Shown here piece by piece: positions 1-6,723 of a stretch of 14,356 nucleotides of DNA. Source of the DNA: CAYOHY01 sp964403885 (GTDB lineage: Bacteria > Actinomycetota > Coriobacteriia > Anaerosomatales > PHET01); the NCBI GenBank assembly GCA_964403885.1, contig CAYOHY010000046.1, positions 1 to 14,356 of the forward strand, given 5' to 3'. The translations under genes and the position numbers were made by a program. Under the pieces are notes generated by a model. That model was not told the DNA's origin, did no database searches, and worked only from the letters and a program-made list of their open reading frames with translations. The first letter of the stretch is position 1; the number at the start of each line of letters is the position of its first letter.

Positions 1-80
1 GCCGACACACGGCCCCATACCAGTCTGGACGCCGCACCTTGCCTGAATCTTGCCGCACGCACAACACGCCGTCGCAACAC

Positions 81-98
81 GCGTGAAAGGTTTCACGC
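81..98. promoter_or_regulatory. Palindromic candidate operator upstream of amt
   Basis: GCGTGAAA-GG-TTTCACGC has perfect 8-bp arms around a 2-nt centre, 16 bp upstream of the GACAC element and about 40 bp upstream of the candidate -10 box. A compact symmetric site at that position suits a dimeric transcription factor. It does not match the AmtR or NtcA consensus as I know them, and no copy is seen before the second amt gene. Its regulator is unknown. Confidence 0.4.
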
Positions 99-113
99 CC
101 TCGACCACGCGCC

Positions 114-145
114 GACACAGACCGGAAACATGGCGCCCATAACCT
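114..145 (+). promoter_or_regulatory. GlnR-box-like element with candidate -10, first amt
   Basis: GACAC (114-118), 6 nt, GAAAC (125-129), 10 nt, then TAACCT (140-145), which fits a TANNNT -10 box. The actinobacterial GlnR box is built from gTnAC and GaAAC half-sites 6 nt apart, so the GAAAC half fits and the GACAC half has one mismatch. The same C-GACAC-A-N5-GAAAC-AT string occurs at 2099-2117 before the second amt. The shared string and shared spacing are seen; GlnR as the binder is inferred. Confidence 0.45.
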
Positions 146-305
146 CCTCACAACGCATCGGCAGCACGGCGTCGCCGACGGGGGTCGGGATGGACCCTCG
201 AAGCCACACAGGCACAGACGCCGCCGTGGTGCCCGGTGTGTGCGCCTCAAGCATCCGTGGTCGGGGCGGACGGTACTGACGGGACGCAAGACAAGGGAGA
301 CTGGA

Positions 306-1616
306 ATGGATGCAGCAACCGCTCAGGCTCTGACGAGCCAGATGGTCAAGGTCGGTGACCAGTTCATCAACCTCGGCGACACGACCTTCATGATCATCTG
401 CGCCGCACTCGTGCTCTTCATGACGCCGGGTCTGGCGCTCTTCTACGCGGGCATGGTCCGCAAGAAGAACGTTCTATCAACCACCATGCATTCGTTCTTC
501 GCGATGGGCCTCGTGTCCGTCATCTGGGCGGTCGTGGGCTACTCGCTCGCCTTCGGCTCCACCGAAGGTCCGCTCGGCAAGTTCATCGGCGGGTTCAACA
601 AGATCGGCCTGTCGGGCGTCATCAACAGCGCCTTTGGCATCGAGGGCCACTTCATGCCCGAGTCGGTGTTCGCGATGTACCAGGGCATGTTCGCGATCAT
701 CACCGTGGGCCTCATCACCGGCGCCATCGCCGAGCGCATGAAGTTCAAGGCGTACGTGGTCTTCGCCACCGTGTGGGCGATCCTCGTCTACTCCCCGCTC
801 GCCCACTGGGTCTGGGGTGGCGGCTGGCTGGGCGCTGCCGGCCTGGGCGCGCTCGACTTCGCCGGCGGTACCGTGGTCCACATCGCCTCGGCGGCCGCGG
901 CACTGGCCTGCGCACTGATGCTCGGCAAGCGCAAGAGCTACGGCAAGGCGGAGCTTCAGCCGCACAACCTGCCCATGACGCTTCTGGGCGCGGGCATCCT
1001 GTGGTTCGGCTGGTTCGGCTTCAACGCGGGCTCTGAGCTCGCCGCCGACGGCGTGGCCGGCTCGGCGTTCATGGTCACCCACCTCGCCGCCGCTGCGGGC
1101 ATGATCGGCTGGCTCATCATCGAGACCATCCAGCACGGCAAGCCCACCACGCTTGGCGCCGCCTCCGGTGCGGTCGCGGGCCTCGTGGCCATCACCCCGG
1201 CCGCCGGCTTCGTCGACGCCATGCCGGGCCTGCTCATCGGCCTCGTGGCCGGCTTCGCCTGCTACTTCGGCGTGCAGATCAAGAACAAGTTCGGCTTCGA
1301 CGACGCACTCGACGTCGTGGGCGTCCACGGTGTGGGCGGTACCCTCGGCGCGCTGATGACCGGCCTGTTCGCCTCCACCGCCGCCTCCGGCGCGGTCGAG
1401 TTCCTGGGTGGCACCGACGGCCTGTTCTACGGCGGCGGCTTCACCCAGCTGGGCAAGCAGGCGATCGGCGTCGTGGCCGCCTGGGCCTTCTCCTTCGTGC
1501 TCAGCCTCGTGATCTTGAAGGTCATCGACCTGACCATGGGCCTGCGTGTCGACGCTGAGGCCGAGGAGACCGGTCTCGACCTGGCCGACCACGCTGAGGC
1601 CGGCTACGTCCTCTAA
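306..1616 (+). CDS. amt: Ammonium transporter Amt (first copy)
   Basis: Trimeric inner-membrane ammonium channel of the Amt/Mep/Rh family, 436 aa from the chosen ATG. That start has GGGAG 6 nt upstream; an in-frame GTG at 240 would add 22 polar residues unlike the family. Family residues are visible: the pore twin histidines at H192 (GGTVVH) and H341 (VGVHGVGG), the outer gate Phe in YQGMFA (F129), the inner gate Phe in WFGWFGFNAGS (F239), S243, and D184 at the position of E. coli Asp160. The C-terminal tail (GLRV...GLDLADHAEAGY) is the segment through which P-II acts on the channel. A glnK follows 33 nt downstream, as in most bacteria. It is about 30 residues longer at the N-terminus than the second copy. 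Confidence 0.95.
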   Translation: MDAATAQALTSQMVKVGDQFINLGDTTFMIICAALVLFMTPGLALFYAGMVRKKNVLSTTMHSFFAMGLVSVIWAVVGYSLAFGSTEGPLGKFIGGFNKIGLSGVINSAFGIEGHFMPESVFAMYQGMFAIITVGLITGAIAERMKFKAYVVFATVWAILVYSPLAHWVWGGGWLGAAGLGALDFAGGTVVHIASAAAALACALMLGKRKSYGKAELQPHNLPMTLLGAGILWFGWFGFNAGSELAADGVAGSAFMVTHLAAAAGMIGWLIIETIQHGKPTTLGAASGAVAGLVAITPAAGFVDAMPGLLIGLVAGFACYFGVQIKNKFGFDDALDVVGVHGVGGTLGALMTGLFASTAASGAVEFLGGTDGLFYGGGFTQLGKQAIGVVAAWAFSFVLSLVILKVIDLTMGLRVDAEAEETGLDLADHAEAGYVL

Positions 1617-1649
1617 GCCACCACTCGAACCAGACGGGAGACACCTACC

Positions 1650-1988
1650 GTGAAGAAGATCGAAGCGATCATCAAGCCGCACAAGCTCGACGAGGTCAAA
1701 GAGGCGCTGAGCGCCCTCGGAGTCCAGGGCATGACCGCGAGCGACGTGCGTGGCTACGGCCGCCAGAAGGGCCACACCGAGGTCTACCGAGGCGCCGAGT
1801 ACACCGTGGACTTCGTGCCCAAGGTCAAGATCGAGATCGTGGTCGACGACGACATCGCCGAGGCCGCCGAGAACGCGATCATGATGGCCGCCCGCTCCGA
1901 GAAGATCGGCGACGGCAAGATCTTCACCATCGACGTGGCGAGCGCGGTGCGCATCCGCACCGGCGAGCGCGGGCCGGAAGCCCTGTAG
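1650..1988 (+). CDS. glnK: P-II nitrogen regulatory protein GlnK (first copy)
   Basis: Trimeric P-II signal protein of 112 aa, the family's usual length. It senses ATP/ADP and 2-oxoglutarate and plugs the Amt channel when nitrogen is plentiful. The T-loop signature is intact (YGRQKGHTEVYRGAEY, with Tyr46 and the modifiable Tyr51). The nucleotide-binding stretch EKIGDGKIF (84-92, Lys90) and the C-terminal R101/R103 are also present. It starts at GTG 1650 with GGGAG 9 nt upstream. In actinobacteria GlnD adenylylates Tyr51, whereas proteobacterial GlnD uridylylates it; a glnD lies downstream at 3803. The gene is co-transcribed with amt and closed by the hairpin at 2051-2082. It is identical to the second copy at 102 of 112 residues. 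GlnK rather than GlnB is chosen because of the amt linkage. Confidence 0.95.
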   Translation: MKKIEAIIKPHKLDEVKEALSALGVQGMTASDVRGYGRQKGHTEVYRGAEYTVDFVPKVKIEIVVDDDIAEAAENAIMMAARSEKIGDGKIFTIDVASAVRIRTGERGPEAL

Positions 1989-2050
1989 GGCAACCGATCC
2001 TCGTGACGGTGACCGCGACATTCTCGGCCACCGCGCACCAGTCGCCTTTC

Positions 2051-2082
2051 ACACCCCCGGGGAGTCCGCTTCCCGGGGGTGT
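2051..2082 (+). terminator. Hairpin terminator after the first amt-glnK unit
   Basis: ACACCCCCGGG (2051-2061) pairs perfectly with CCCGGGGGTGT (2072-2082). The stem continues inward through a G-U, an A-U and a G-C pair to a TCCG loop, giving 14 bp in total. There is no T-tract after it, as is common for intrinsic terminators of GC-rich actinobacteria. It lies 62 nt after glnK and before the second amt promoter region, so it should separate the two units. Confidence 0.7.
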
Positions 2083-2099
2083 CGGCGTGCCATATGCAC

Positions 2100-2142
2100 G
2101 ACACATCGCCGAAACATACTTGAAACCTCGCGTCCCTATGCT
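2100..2142 (+). promoter_or_regulatory. GlnR-box-like triple element with candidate -10, second amt
   Basis: GACAC (2100-2104), N6, GAAAC (2111-2115), N6, GAAAC (2122-2126), N10, TATGCT (2137-2142). The half-sites repeat every 11 bp, one helical turn. The distance from the last GAAAC to the -10 box equals that at the first amt (125-145). The downstream leader would be about 50 nt, ending at an AGGAGG before the GTG start. These AT-leaning pentamers stand out in GC-rich DNA. Binding by a GlnR-like protein is inferred. Confidence 0.5.
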
Positions 2143-2200
2143 TCCCGCACGCGACAGCCGTGTCTCGGCTTCGCACCGGCGACGCATCAGGAGGCCCGCA

Positions 2201-3418
2201 GTGGGATCGGTCAACGTTGGCGATACCGCATTCGTGCTCGTATCGGCCGCACTCGTCTTGTTCATGACGCCCGGGTTGGCGCTGTTCTACGGCGGCATGG
2301 TCCGCTCGAAGAACGTGCTGTCCACCATCATGCAAAGCGTGTTTGCGATCGGCGTGGTCACGGTGGTGTGGGCGCTCGTGGGCTACACGCTCGCCTTCGG
2401 CTCGGCCGACGGACCGCTCGGCGCGTTCATCGGCGGGTTCGAGCACCTGGGCTTCGCCAACGTGCTGGGCTCGGTCACCGGCACCATCCCCACCGGCGCC
2501 TTCGCCATCTACCAGTGCATGTTCGCCGTCATCACGCCCGCGCTCATCACCGGCGCGTTCGCCGAGCGCATGAAGTTCAAGGCGTGGGTCATCTTGTGCG
2601 TGGTGTGGGTGCTCGTGGTCTACTCCCCCGTCGCGCACTGGATCTGGGGCGGCGGCTGGATGGCCGCGCTGGGCGTGAAGGACTTCGCCGGCGGCATCGT
2701 CGTGCACATCTCGAGCGGCGCGGCCGCGCTCGCCGCAGCGATCATGCTGGGCAAGCGCATCGGCCACGGCTCGCCTGACCTCGCCCCGCACAACCTGACC
2801 ATGACCCTGCTGGGCACCGGCATCCTGTGGTTTGGCTGGTTCGGCTTCAACGCGGGCTCCGCGCTCGCCGCCAACGACCAGGCGGTCGCCGCCTTCATCG
2901 CCACCCACTTCGCCGCCGCCGCGGGCATGCTCGCCTGGCTCGTCGCCGAGCGCTGGCACTCCGGCCGAGCCACCACGCTCGGCGCCGCCACCGGCGCGGT
3001 CGCGGGACTGGCCACCGTCACGCCCGCGACCGGCTTCGTCACGCCGGTCTCGGCGTTGCTCGTCGGCACGCTGGCCGGCTTCGTGTGCTACGGCGCGGTC
3101 CTGCTCAAGGAGCGCTTGGGCTACGACGACTCGCTCGACGTGGTGGGCGTCCACGGCGTGGGCGGCGTGCTGGGCTCGCTCATGATCGCGGTGCTCGCCG
3201 TCAAGAGCGTGGGCGGCGTCTCCGGGCTCATCGAGGGCTCGACGGCGCTCGTCATCCCCCAGCTCGTGGGCGTGAGCGTCGTGGCGCTGTACTCGTTCGG
3301 CGTCACCTGGGGAATCCTCAAGCTCATCGACGTGACGGTGGGCCTGCGCGTCGACGAGGACCACGAGATCAGCGGTCTCGACCTTGCCGAGCACGCCGAG
3401 GTCGGGTACTCCCTGTAG
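2201..3418 (+). CDS. amt: Ammonium transporter Amt (second copy)
   Basis: Second Amt channel, 405 aa. The GTG start at 2201 has a perfect AGGAGG 6 nt upstream. The reading frame is open back to 2003, but that stretch would translate across the terminator and promoter and lacks membrane character. Pore twin histidines H169 and H318 sit almost exactly where E. coli AmtB has them (168, 318). Also present are D161, F108 (YQCMF), F216 in WFGWFGFNAGS, and S220. The C-terminal P-II-responsive tail (GLRVDEDHEISGLDLAEH) is kept. It begins directly with the first membrane helix, unlike the first copy, and differs from it at many positions. It is followed after 33 nt by its own glnK and then glnD, the classic actinobacterial amt-glnK-glnD order. 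Confidence 0.95.
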   Translation: MGSVNVGDTAFVLVSAALVLFMTPGLALFYGGMVRSKNVLSTIMQSVFAIGVVTVVWALVGYTLAFGSADGPLGAFIGGFEHLGFANVLGSVTGTIPTGAFAIYQCMFAVITPALITGAFAERMKFKAWVILCVVWVLVVYSPVAHWIWGGGWMAALGVKDFAGGIVVHISSGAAALAAAIMLGKRIGHGSPDLAPHNLTMTLLGTGILWFGWFGFNAGSALAANDQAVAAFIATHFAAAAGMLAWLVAERWHSGRATTLGAATGAVAGLATVTPATGFVTPVSALLVGTLAGFVCYGAVLLKERLGYDDSLDVVGVHGVGGVLGSLMIAVLAVKSVGGVSGLIEGSTALVIPQLVGVSVVALYSFGVTWGILKLIDVTVGLRVDEDHEISGLDLAEHAEVGYSL

Positions 3419-3451
3419 TAGCGATTCCACCACGTTGACGAAGAGGATCCG

Positions 3452-3790
3452 ATGAAGAAGATCGAAGCCATCATCAAGCCGCACAAGCTCGACGAGGTCA
3501 AAGCCGCGCTCAACGCACTGGGCGTGGCCGGCATGACCGTCTCGGACGTGCGTGGGTACGGCCGCCAGAAGGGCCACACGGAGATCTACCGAGGCGCCGA
3601 GTACACCGTGGACTTCGTGCCCAAGGTCAAGGTCGAGATCGTGGTCGACGACGACATCGCCGAGGCCTGCGAGCACGCCATCATGATGGCCGCGCGCACG
3701 GAAAAGATCGGCGACGGCAAGATCTTCACCATCGACGTCGCGAGCGCCGTGCGTATCCGCACCGGCGAGCGCGGACCCGACGCACTCTAG
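3452..3790 (+). CDS. glnK: P-II nitrogen regulatory protein GlnK (second copy)
   Basis: P-II protein of 112 aa, starting at ATG 3452 with GAGG 5 nt upstream. The T-loop (residues 36-51) differs from the first copy only by Val45Ile, and Tyr51, Lys90, R101 and R103 are kept. The ten substitutions relative to the first copy are E18A, S21N, Q26A, A30V, V45I, I61V, A73C, N75H, S83T and E110D, mostly conservative. The two proteins could therefore form mixed trimers and share effectors. The gene sits between the second amt and glnD. Its TAG stop overlaps the AGGAGG of glnD, suggesting coupled translation of sensor and modifying enzyme. Confidence 0.95.
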   Translation: MKKIEAIIKPHKLDEVKAALNALGVAGMTVSDVRGYGRQKGHTEIYRGAEYTVDFVPKVKVEIVVDDDIAEACEHAIMMAARTEKIGDGKIFTIDVASAVRIRTGERGPDAL

Positions 3791-3802
3791 GAGGCTGGCG
3801 AG

Positions 3803-6055
3803 GTGCGGAGCTTCCTCGAAGAACGCACCCGCTTGATCGCCGAGGCGACCCCCGGGCTCGCCTCGGCACGACAGCTCTCGGCTCTGACCGACGCGGCCGT
3901 GCGCGAGCTCGCACAGGCCGCGTCGTCGCGCCATGAGGGGCGCTGGGCGATCGCGGCGCTGGGCGGATGGGGCGCCGGCGCGCTGCTGCCCAAGAGCGAT
4001 CTGGACATCCTCGTGCTCTCCGACGCACCCGCGCCAAAGCTCAAGCCCTTCGTCGAGGCGGTGCTCTACCCGCTGTGGGACGCGGGGTTGAAGGTGGGCC
4101 ACCAGGTGCGCTCGCCCAAGCAGCAGCTCAAGGCGATGCGCGAGGACATGAAGACGCGCACCGCAGCACTCACCGGCCGCGCACTCGCCGGCGACCTCGC
4201 GTGGGTCGACGCCACGCTCGCGCAGTGCGCCGCCGACACCCGCAAGCGTCGCAAGGCGGCCCTCGCCGACCTGCTCGAGCGCGACCGGCCGGGCTCGCCC
4301 TACTCGCTCTCCCCCGACCTCAAAGACGACGCCGGCGGACGCCGCGACTTCGACGAGCTCACCTGGACCGCAGCGATACTGACCGGCAGCGTGCAACGCG
4401 ACCCCTCGGCGCTCGTGGGGCTGGGGCTGCTCGAGCACAGCGAGCTCGAGATGCTGCTGGCCGCCGCCGAGGCGATCGCCGCAGGCCGCTGGGAGTGCCA
4501 GCGCGACGGCTACGGCGACCGCATGAGCGTCGAGGCCGCCGAGGGACTCACCGCGATCGACAACGAGGCGGTCCAGGCGGCGCTGGGCGACAGCGCGCTC
4601 GTGCTCTCGCGCGTGCGCGCCCGGCTGGCCGGACGCACGCCCATGGGATCGGCGCCGTTCTCGGCCGATGAGGTCTTTGCGGCGCTCGCGCGCGGCGAGG
4701 GTGCGCTCGACGAGCTCGAGCTTGCGGCGCAGGCGGGCCGGCTTGACGCGCTCGTGCCGGGCTACCGGGCGCTGATGGCGACGCGCCGGCCCGGCTTGGG
4801 CCACGAGCTCACCGTGGGCGCACACTGCCTGAAGGCCGCGGTGGTGGCGGGGTCGCTCACCCATGACGGCGCCTTGTCGCGCTCGCTCGAGTCACTGTCG
4901 GACGTGCGGCCGCTGCAGGTGGCGGCGCTCGCGCACGACGTCGCCAAGTCGCAGGGCGGTGCGGGTCACGCCGAGCGCGGCGCGCAGCCGGCGCACGACG
5001 CCGCGCTCGCCTTCGGGCTGAGCGAGGACGCCGCGCGCGATGTGAGCGAGCTCGTGCGGCTCCACCTGACGTTGATCGAGACCGCGCTCCGAGACGACCT
5101 CGACGACGAGGACGCGATCTTGCGCTGCGCCTCACGCGTGGGCTCGCGTGACCTGCTTGCGCCGCTGCACCTGCTCACCGCCGCCGACTCGCTTGCCACC
5201 GGACCCGCCACCTGGACGCCGTGGACCGCGCAGCTCGTGGCGACTCTGGTCGCCCGGCTCGACGCGGCGCTGTCGAGTGACGTGGATGGCGCCGGGCTCG
5301 CATCGCGCGGCGAAGAGGTGCGCGCGGCCACGCTCTCGGCGATGGGTGACGCGACCCGCGACGAGGAGCGCCGCTTCGTGATGCGCGCGCCGCTGCGCTA
5401 CCTCGCCTCGCGCGAGCCCTCTGAGGTCGCCCGCGACGCCCGGCTCGTGGCCGATCTCGTCGCACACGGCACCGCCGAGACCTCACGCGTCGCGGTCTCG
5501 AGCGGCCCCGTCCCCGACACCCACGCGATCACGGTGGTCTCCCACGACCGCCCGCTGCTGCTCGCCCGCCTCTCGGGCGCGATGGCGCTCGCGGGCCTCG
5601 ACATCCTCGCGCTCGACGCCTACGGCTCCTCCGGCGGCGTGGCGCTCGACTCGTTCGTGGTCACCTCGGCCACGCGGCGGCCCATCACGCCGCAGACCTT
5701 CACCCAGCTCGAGCGCTTCCTCGACGCGGCGTTGCGCGACCGGCTCGAGCTCGCGGTGCGCCTCGAGGAGCGCCGCCGCCACTACCCCGCCCGCAGCGAC
5801 GCGCCGGTGCGCGTCAACACCGAGCGCTTCGGCTGGGACACCGCCGTGCGCGTGACCGCGCCGGACCGCCCGGGCCTGCTGCACGACATCGCGCGCGCGG
5901 TCTCGGCCACCGGCGTCGACATCCGCTGGGCCAAGGTGCAGACCATCGACGGCGTGGCGCGCGACACCTTCCACGTGGTGGGCCCCGACGGCGGCCCGGT
6001 CGACGACCCCGGCATCCTGGGCCACCTCGCGATGCGCATCCGCGAAGCGGTCTAG
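3803..6055 (+). CDS. glnD: Bifunctional P-II nucleotidyltransferase/removing enzyme GlnD
   Basis: Modifies P-II at Tyr51 when glutamine is low and removes the nucleotide when it is high. The protein is 750 aa (E. coli 890). Domains in order: nucleotidyltransferase with PKSDLD (D66, D68); the GlnD-specific linker (PDLKDDAGGRRDFDELTW, 171-188); an HD hydrolase (H341, H378-D379, H421, D462); and two C-terminal ACT domains (about 574-620 and 682-726) that sense glutamine. It starts at GTG 3803 with AGGAGG 8 nt upstream, 12 nt after glnK. The usual GxGRxEL of the transferase domain reads GWGAGALL (55-62), so the Arg and Glu are both Ala, while the metal-binding Asp pair remains. Whether it transfers AMP or UMP cannot be read from sequence; actinobacterial homologues are adenylyltransferases. 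Confidence 0.92.
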   Translation: MRSFLEERTRLIAEATPGLASARQLSALTDAAVRELAQAASSRHEGRWAIAALGGWGAGALLPKSDLDILVLSDAPAPKLKPFVEAVLYPLWDAGLKVGHQVRSPKQQLKAMREDMKTRTAALTGRALAGDLAWVDATLAQCAADTRKRRKAALADLLERDRPGSPYSLSPDLKDDAGGRRDFDELTWTAAILTGSVQRDPSALVGLGLLEHSELEMLLAAAEAIAAGRWECQRDGYGDRMSVEAAEGLTAIDNEAVQAALGDSALVLSRVRARLAGRTPMGSAPFSADEVFAALARGEGALDELELAAQAGRLDALVPGYRALMATRRPGLGHELTVGAHCLKAAVVAGSLTHDGALSRSLESLSDVRPLQVAALAHDVAKSQGGAGHAERGAQPAHDAALAFGLSEDAARDVSELVRLHLTLIETALRDDLDDEDAILRCASRVGSRDLLAPLHLLTAADSLATGPATWTPWTAQLVATLVARLDAALSSDVDGAGLASRGEEVRAATLSAMGDATRDEERRFVMRAPLRYLASREPSEVARDARLVADLVAHGTAETSRVAVSSGPVPDTHAITVVSHDRPLLLARLSGAMALAGLDILALDAYGSSGGVALDSFVVTSATRRPITPQTFTQLERFLDAALRDRLELAVRLEERRRHYPARSDAPVRVNTERFGWDTAVRVTAPDRPGLLHDIARAVSATGVDIRWAKVQTIDGVARDTFHVVGPDGGPVDDPGILGHLAMRIREAV

Positions 6056-6072
6056 CGGCGGCTTCGGGAATA

Positions 6073-6103
6073 CTCCCCAGCGACGACCCTTCGACGCTGG
6101 GAG
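6073..6103 (+). promoter_or_regulatory. Hairpin burying the ribosome binding site of the next gene
   Basis: CTCCC(C)AGCG (6073-6082) pairs with CGCTGGGAG (6095-6103) as nine pairs with one bulged C. The loop can form a further small CGA/TCG stem. The 3' arm contains GGGAG (6099-6103), the ribosome binding site of the gene starting at 6109. The structure could end the glnD transcript, damp translation of the adenosyltransferase, or both. There is no T-tract. Confidence 0.45.
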
Positions 6104-6108
6104 CTCCC

Positions 6109-6672
6109 ATGACCATCTACACCCGCCGAGGCGACCACGGGCAGACCTCGCTCGCCGATGGAGGCCGCGTGAGCAAGGCGTCGATCCGGGTGGATGCGTA
6201 CGGCACCGTCGACGAGGCCAACAGCGCCGTGGGCTTCGCGCGCGCGGCCGTCGACGACCAGGTGCTCGACGACGTGCTGCACTTCCTCCAGCAGCGGCTC
6301 TTCAACTGCTCGAGCTCGCTTGCCACCCCCGAGGGCCACGCCACCAACGCCACGCCAAGCATCGCGCTCGCCGACATCACCTTGCTCGAGCACGCGATCG
6401 ACCGCTTCGAGCAGGAGTCAGGCCCGCTCACGCACTTCATCGTCGAGTCGGGCTGCGAGGCGGCCGCGCGCCTGCACGTGGCGCGCGCCCTCATGCGCCG
6501 AGCCGAGCGCCGCATCGTCGCGCTCACCGCCGAGGAGCCCGTCGACGAGCAGGTGCTCGCGTTCGTGAACCGCTCCTCCGACGTGCTGTTCGCCGCCGCC
6601 CGCTACGCCAACAAGCGAGCCGGCATCGCCGAGGAGGCGTGGGACTCCCACGCCGAGCGGCCGGTGCTGTAG
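6109..6672 (+). CDS. pduO: PduO-type cob(I)alamin adenosyltransferase
   Basis: Transfers the adenosyl group of ATP to cob(I)alamin, giving coenzyme B12; soluble trimer of the PduO/MMAB family. At 187 aa it has the usual length. Visible motifs are the N-terminal YTRRGDHGQTSL (4-15) with RVSK (20-23), AYGTVDEANS (30-39), and the C-terminal pair RRAERRI (130-136) and FVNRSSDVLFAAARYAN (152-168), which build the ATP and corrin sites. The ATG at 6109 matches the normal family start. GGGAG lies 5 nt upstream but inside a hairpin. A perfect 12-bp palindrome TGGGAGCTCCCA ends on the A of the ATG. No other B12 gene is near, so it may serve B12 salvage or B12-dependent enzymes elsewhere. It is 53 nt after glnD and could be partly co-transcribed with it. 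Confidence 0.9.
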   Translation: MTIYTRRGDHGQTSLADGGRVSKASIRVDAYGTVDEANSAVGFARAAVDDQVLDDVLHFLQQRLFNCSSSLATPEGHATNATPSIALADITLLEHAIDRFEQESGPLTHFIVESGCEAAARLHVARALMRRAERRIVALTAEEPVDEQVLAFVNRSSDVLFAAARYANKRAGIAEEAWDSHAERPVL

Positions 6673-6709
6673 GCCGCGTGCGCCTCGCCGGCAACCTCTT
6701 GCCCGCGGC
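6673..6709. terminator. Possible bidirectional terminator between convergent genes
   Basis: The 51-nt space between two convergent genes contains a small hairpin GGCAA-CCTC-TTGCC (6690-6703) enclosed by an outer pairing GCCGCG (6673-6678) with CGCGGC (6704-6709). It could end transcripts from both sides. The stems are short and have no T-tract. Confidence 0.35.
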
Positions 6710-6723
6710 ACCCGGCAGAGTCG

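Larger units (their letters stand above)
1..305 (+). other. Upstream region of the first amt gene, no gene seen
   Basis: No convincing coding sequence lies here. The region holds a perfect 8-bp-arm palindrome (81-98), a GACAC-N6-GAAAC element with a possible -10 box (114-145), and an 11-bp palindrome CGTCGCCGACG near 170-180. If transcription starts about 7 nt after the -10 box, the leader of the amt mRNA is about 150 nt long. I recognise no riboswitch in it. Confidence 0.6.

Noticed and set aside
20..60. Sigma-54 promoter before the first amt
   Set aside because: A GG...GC pair is present but 12 nt apart instead of 10, and sigma-54 is unusual in actinobacteria.
240..305. GTG 240 as start of the first Amt
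   Set aside because: The extra 22 residues are charged and unlike the family, while ATG 306 has a well-placed GGGAG.
1784..4864. Long open frame on the minus strand (1026 codons) opposite the nitrogen block
   Set aside because: It is antisense to glnK, amt, glnK and glnD, is low in complexity and rich in Arg, Gly, Ala and His as shadow frames in GC-rich DNA are, and has no family motif.
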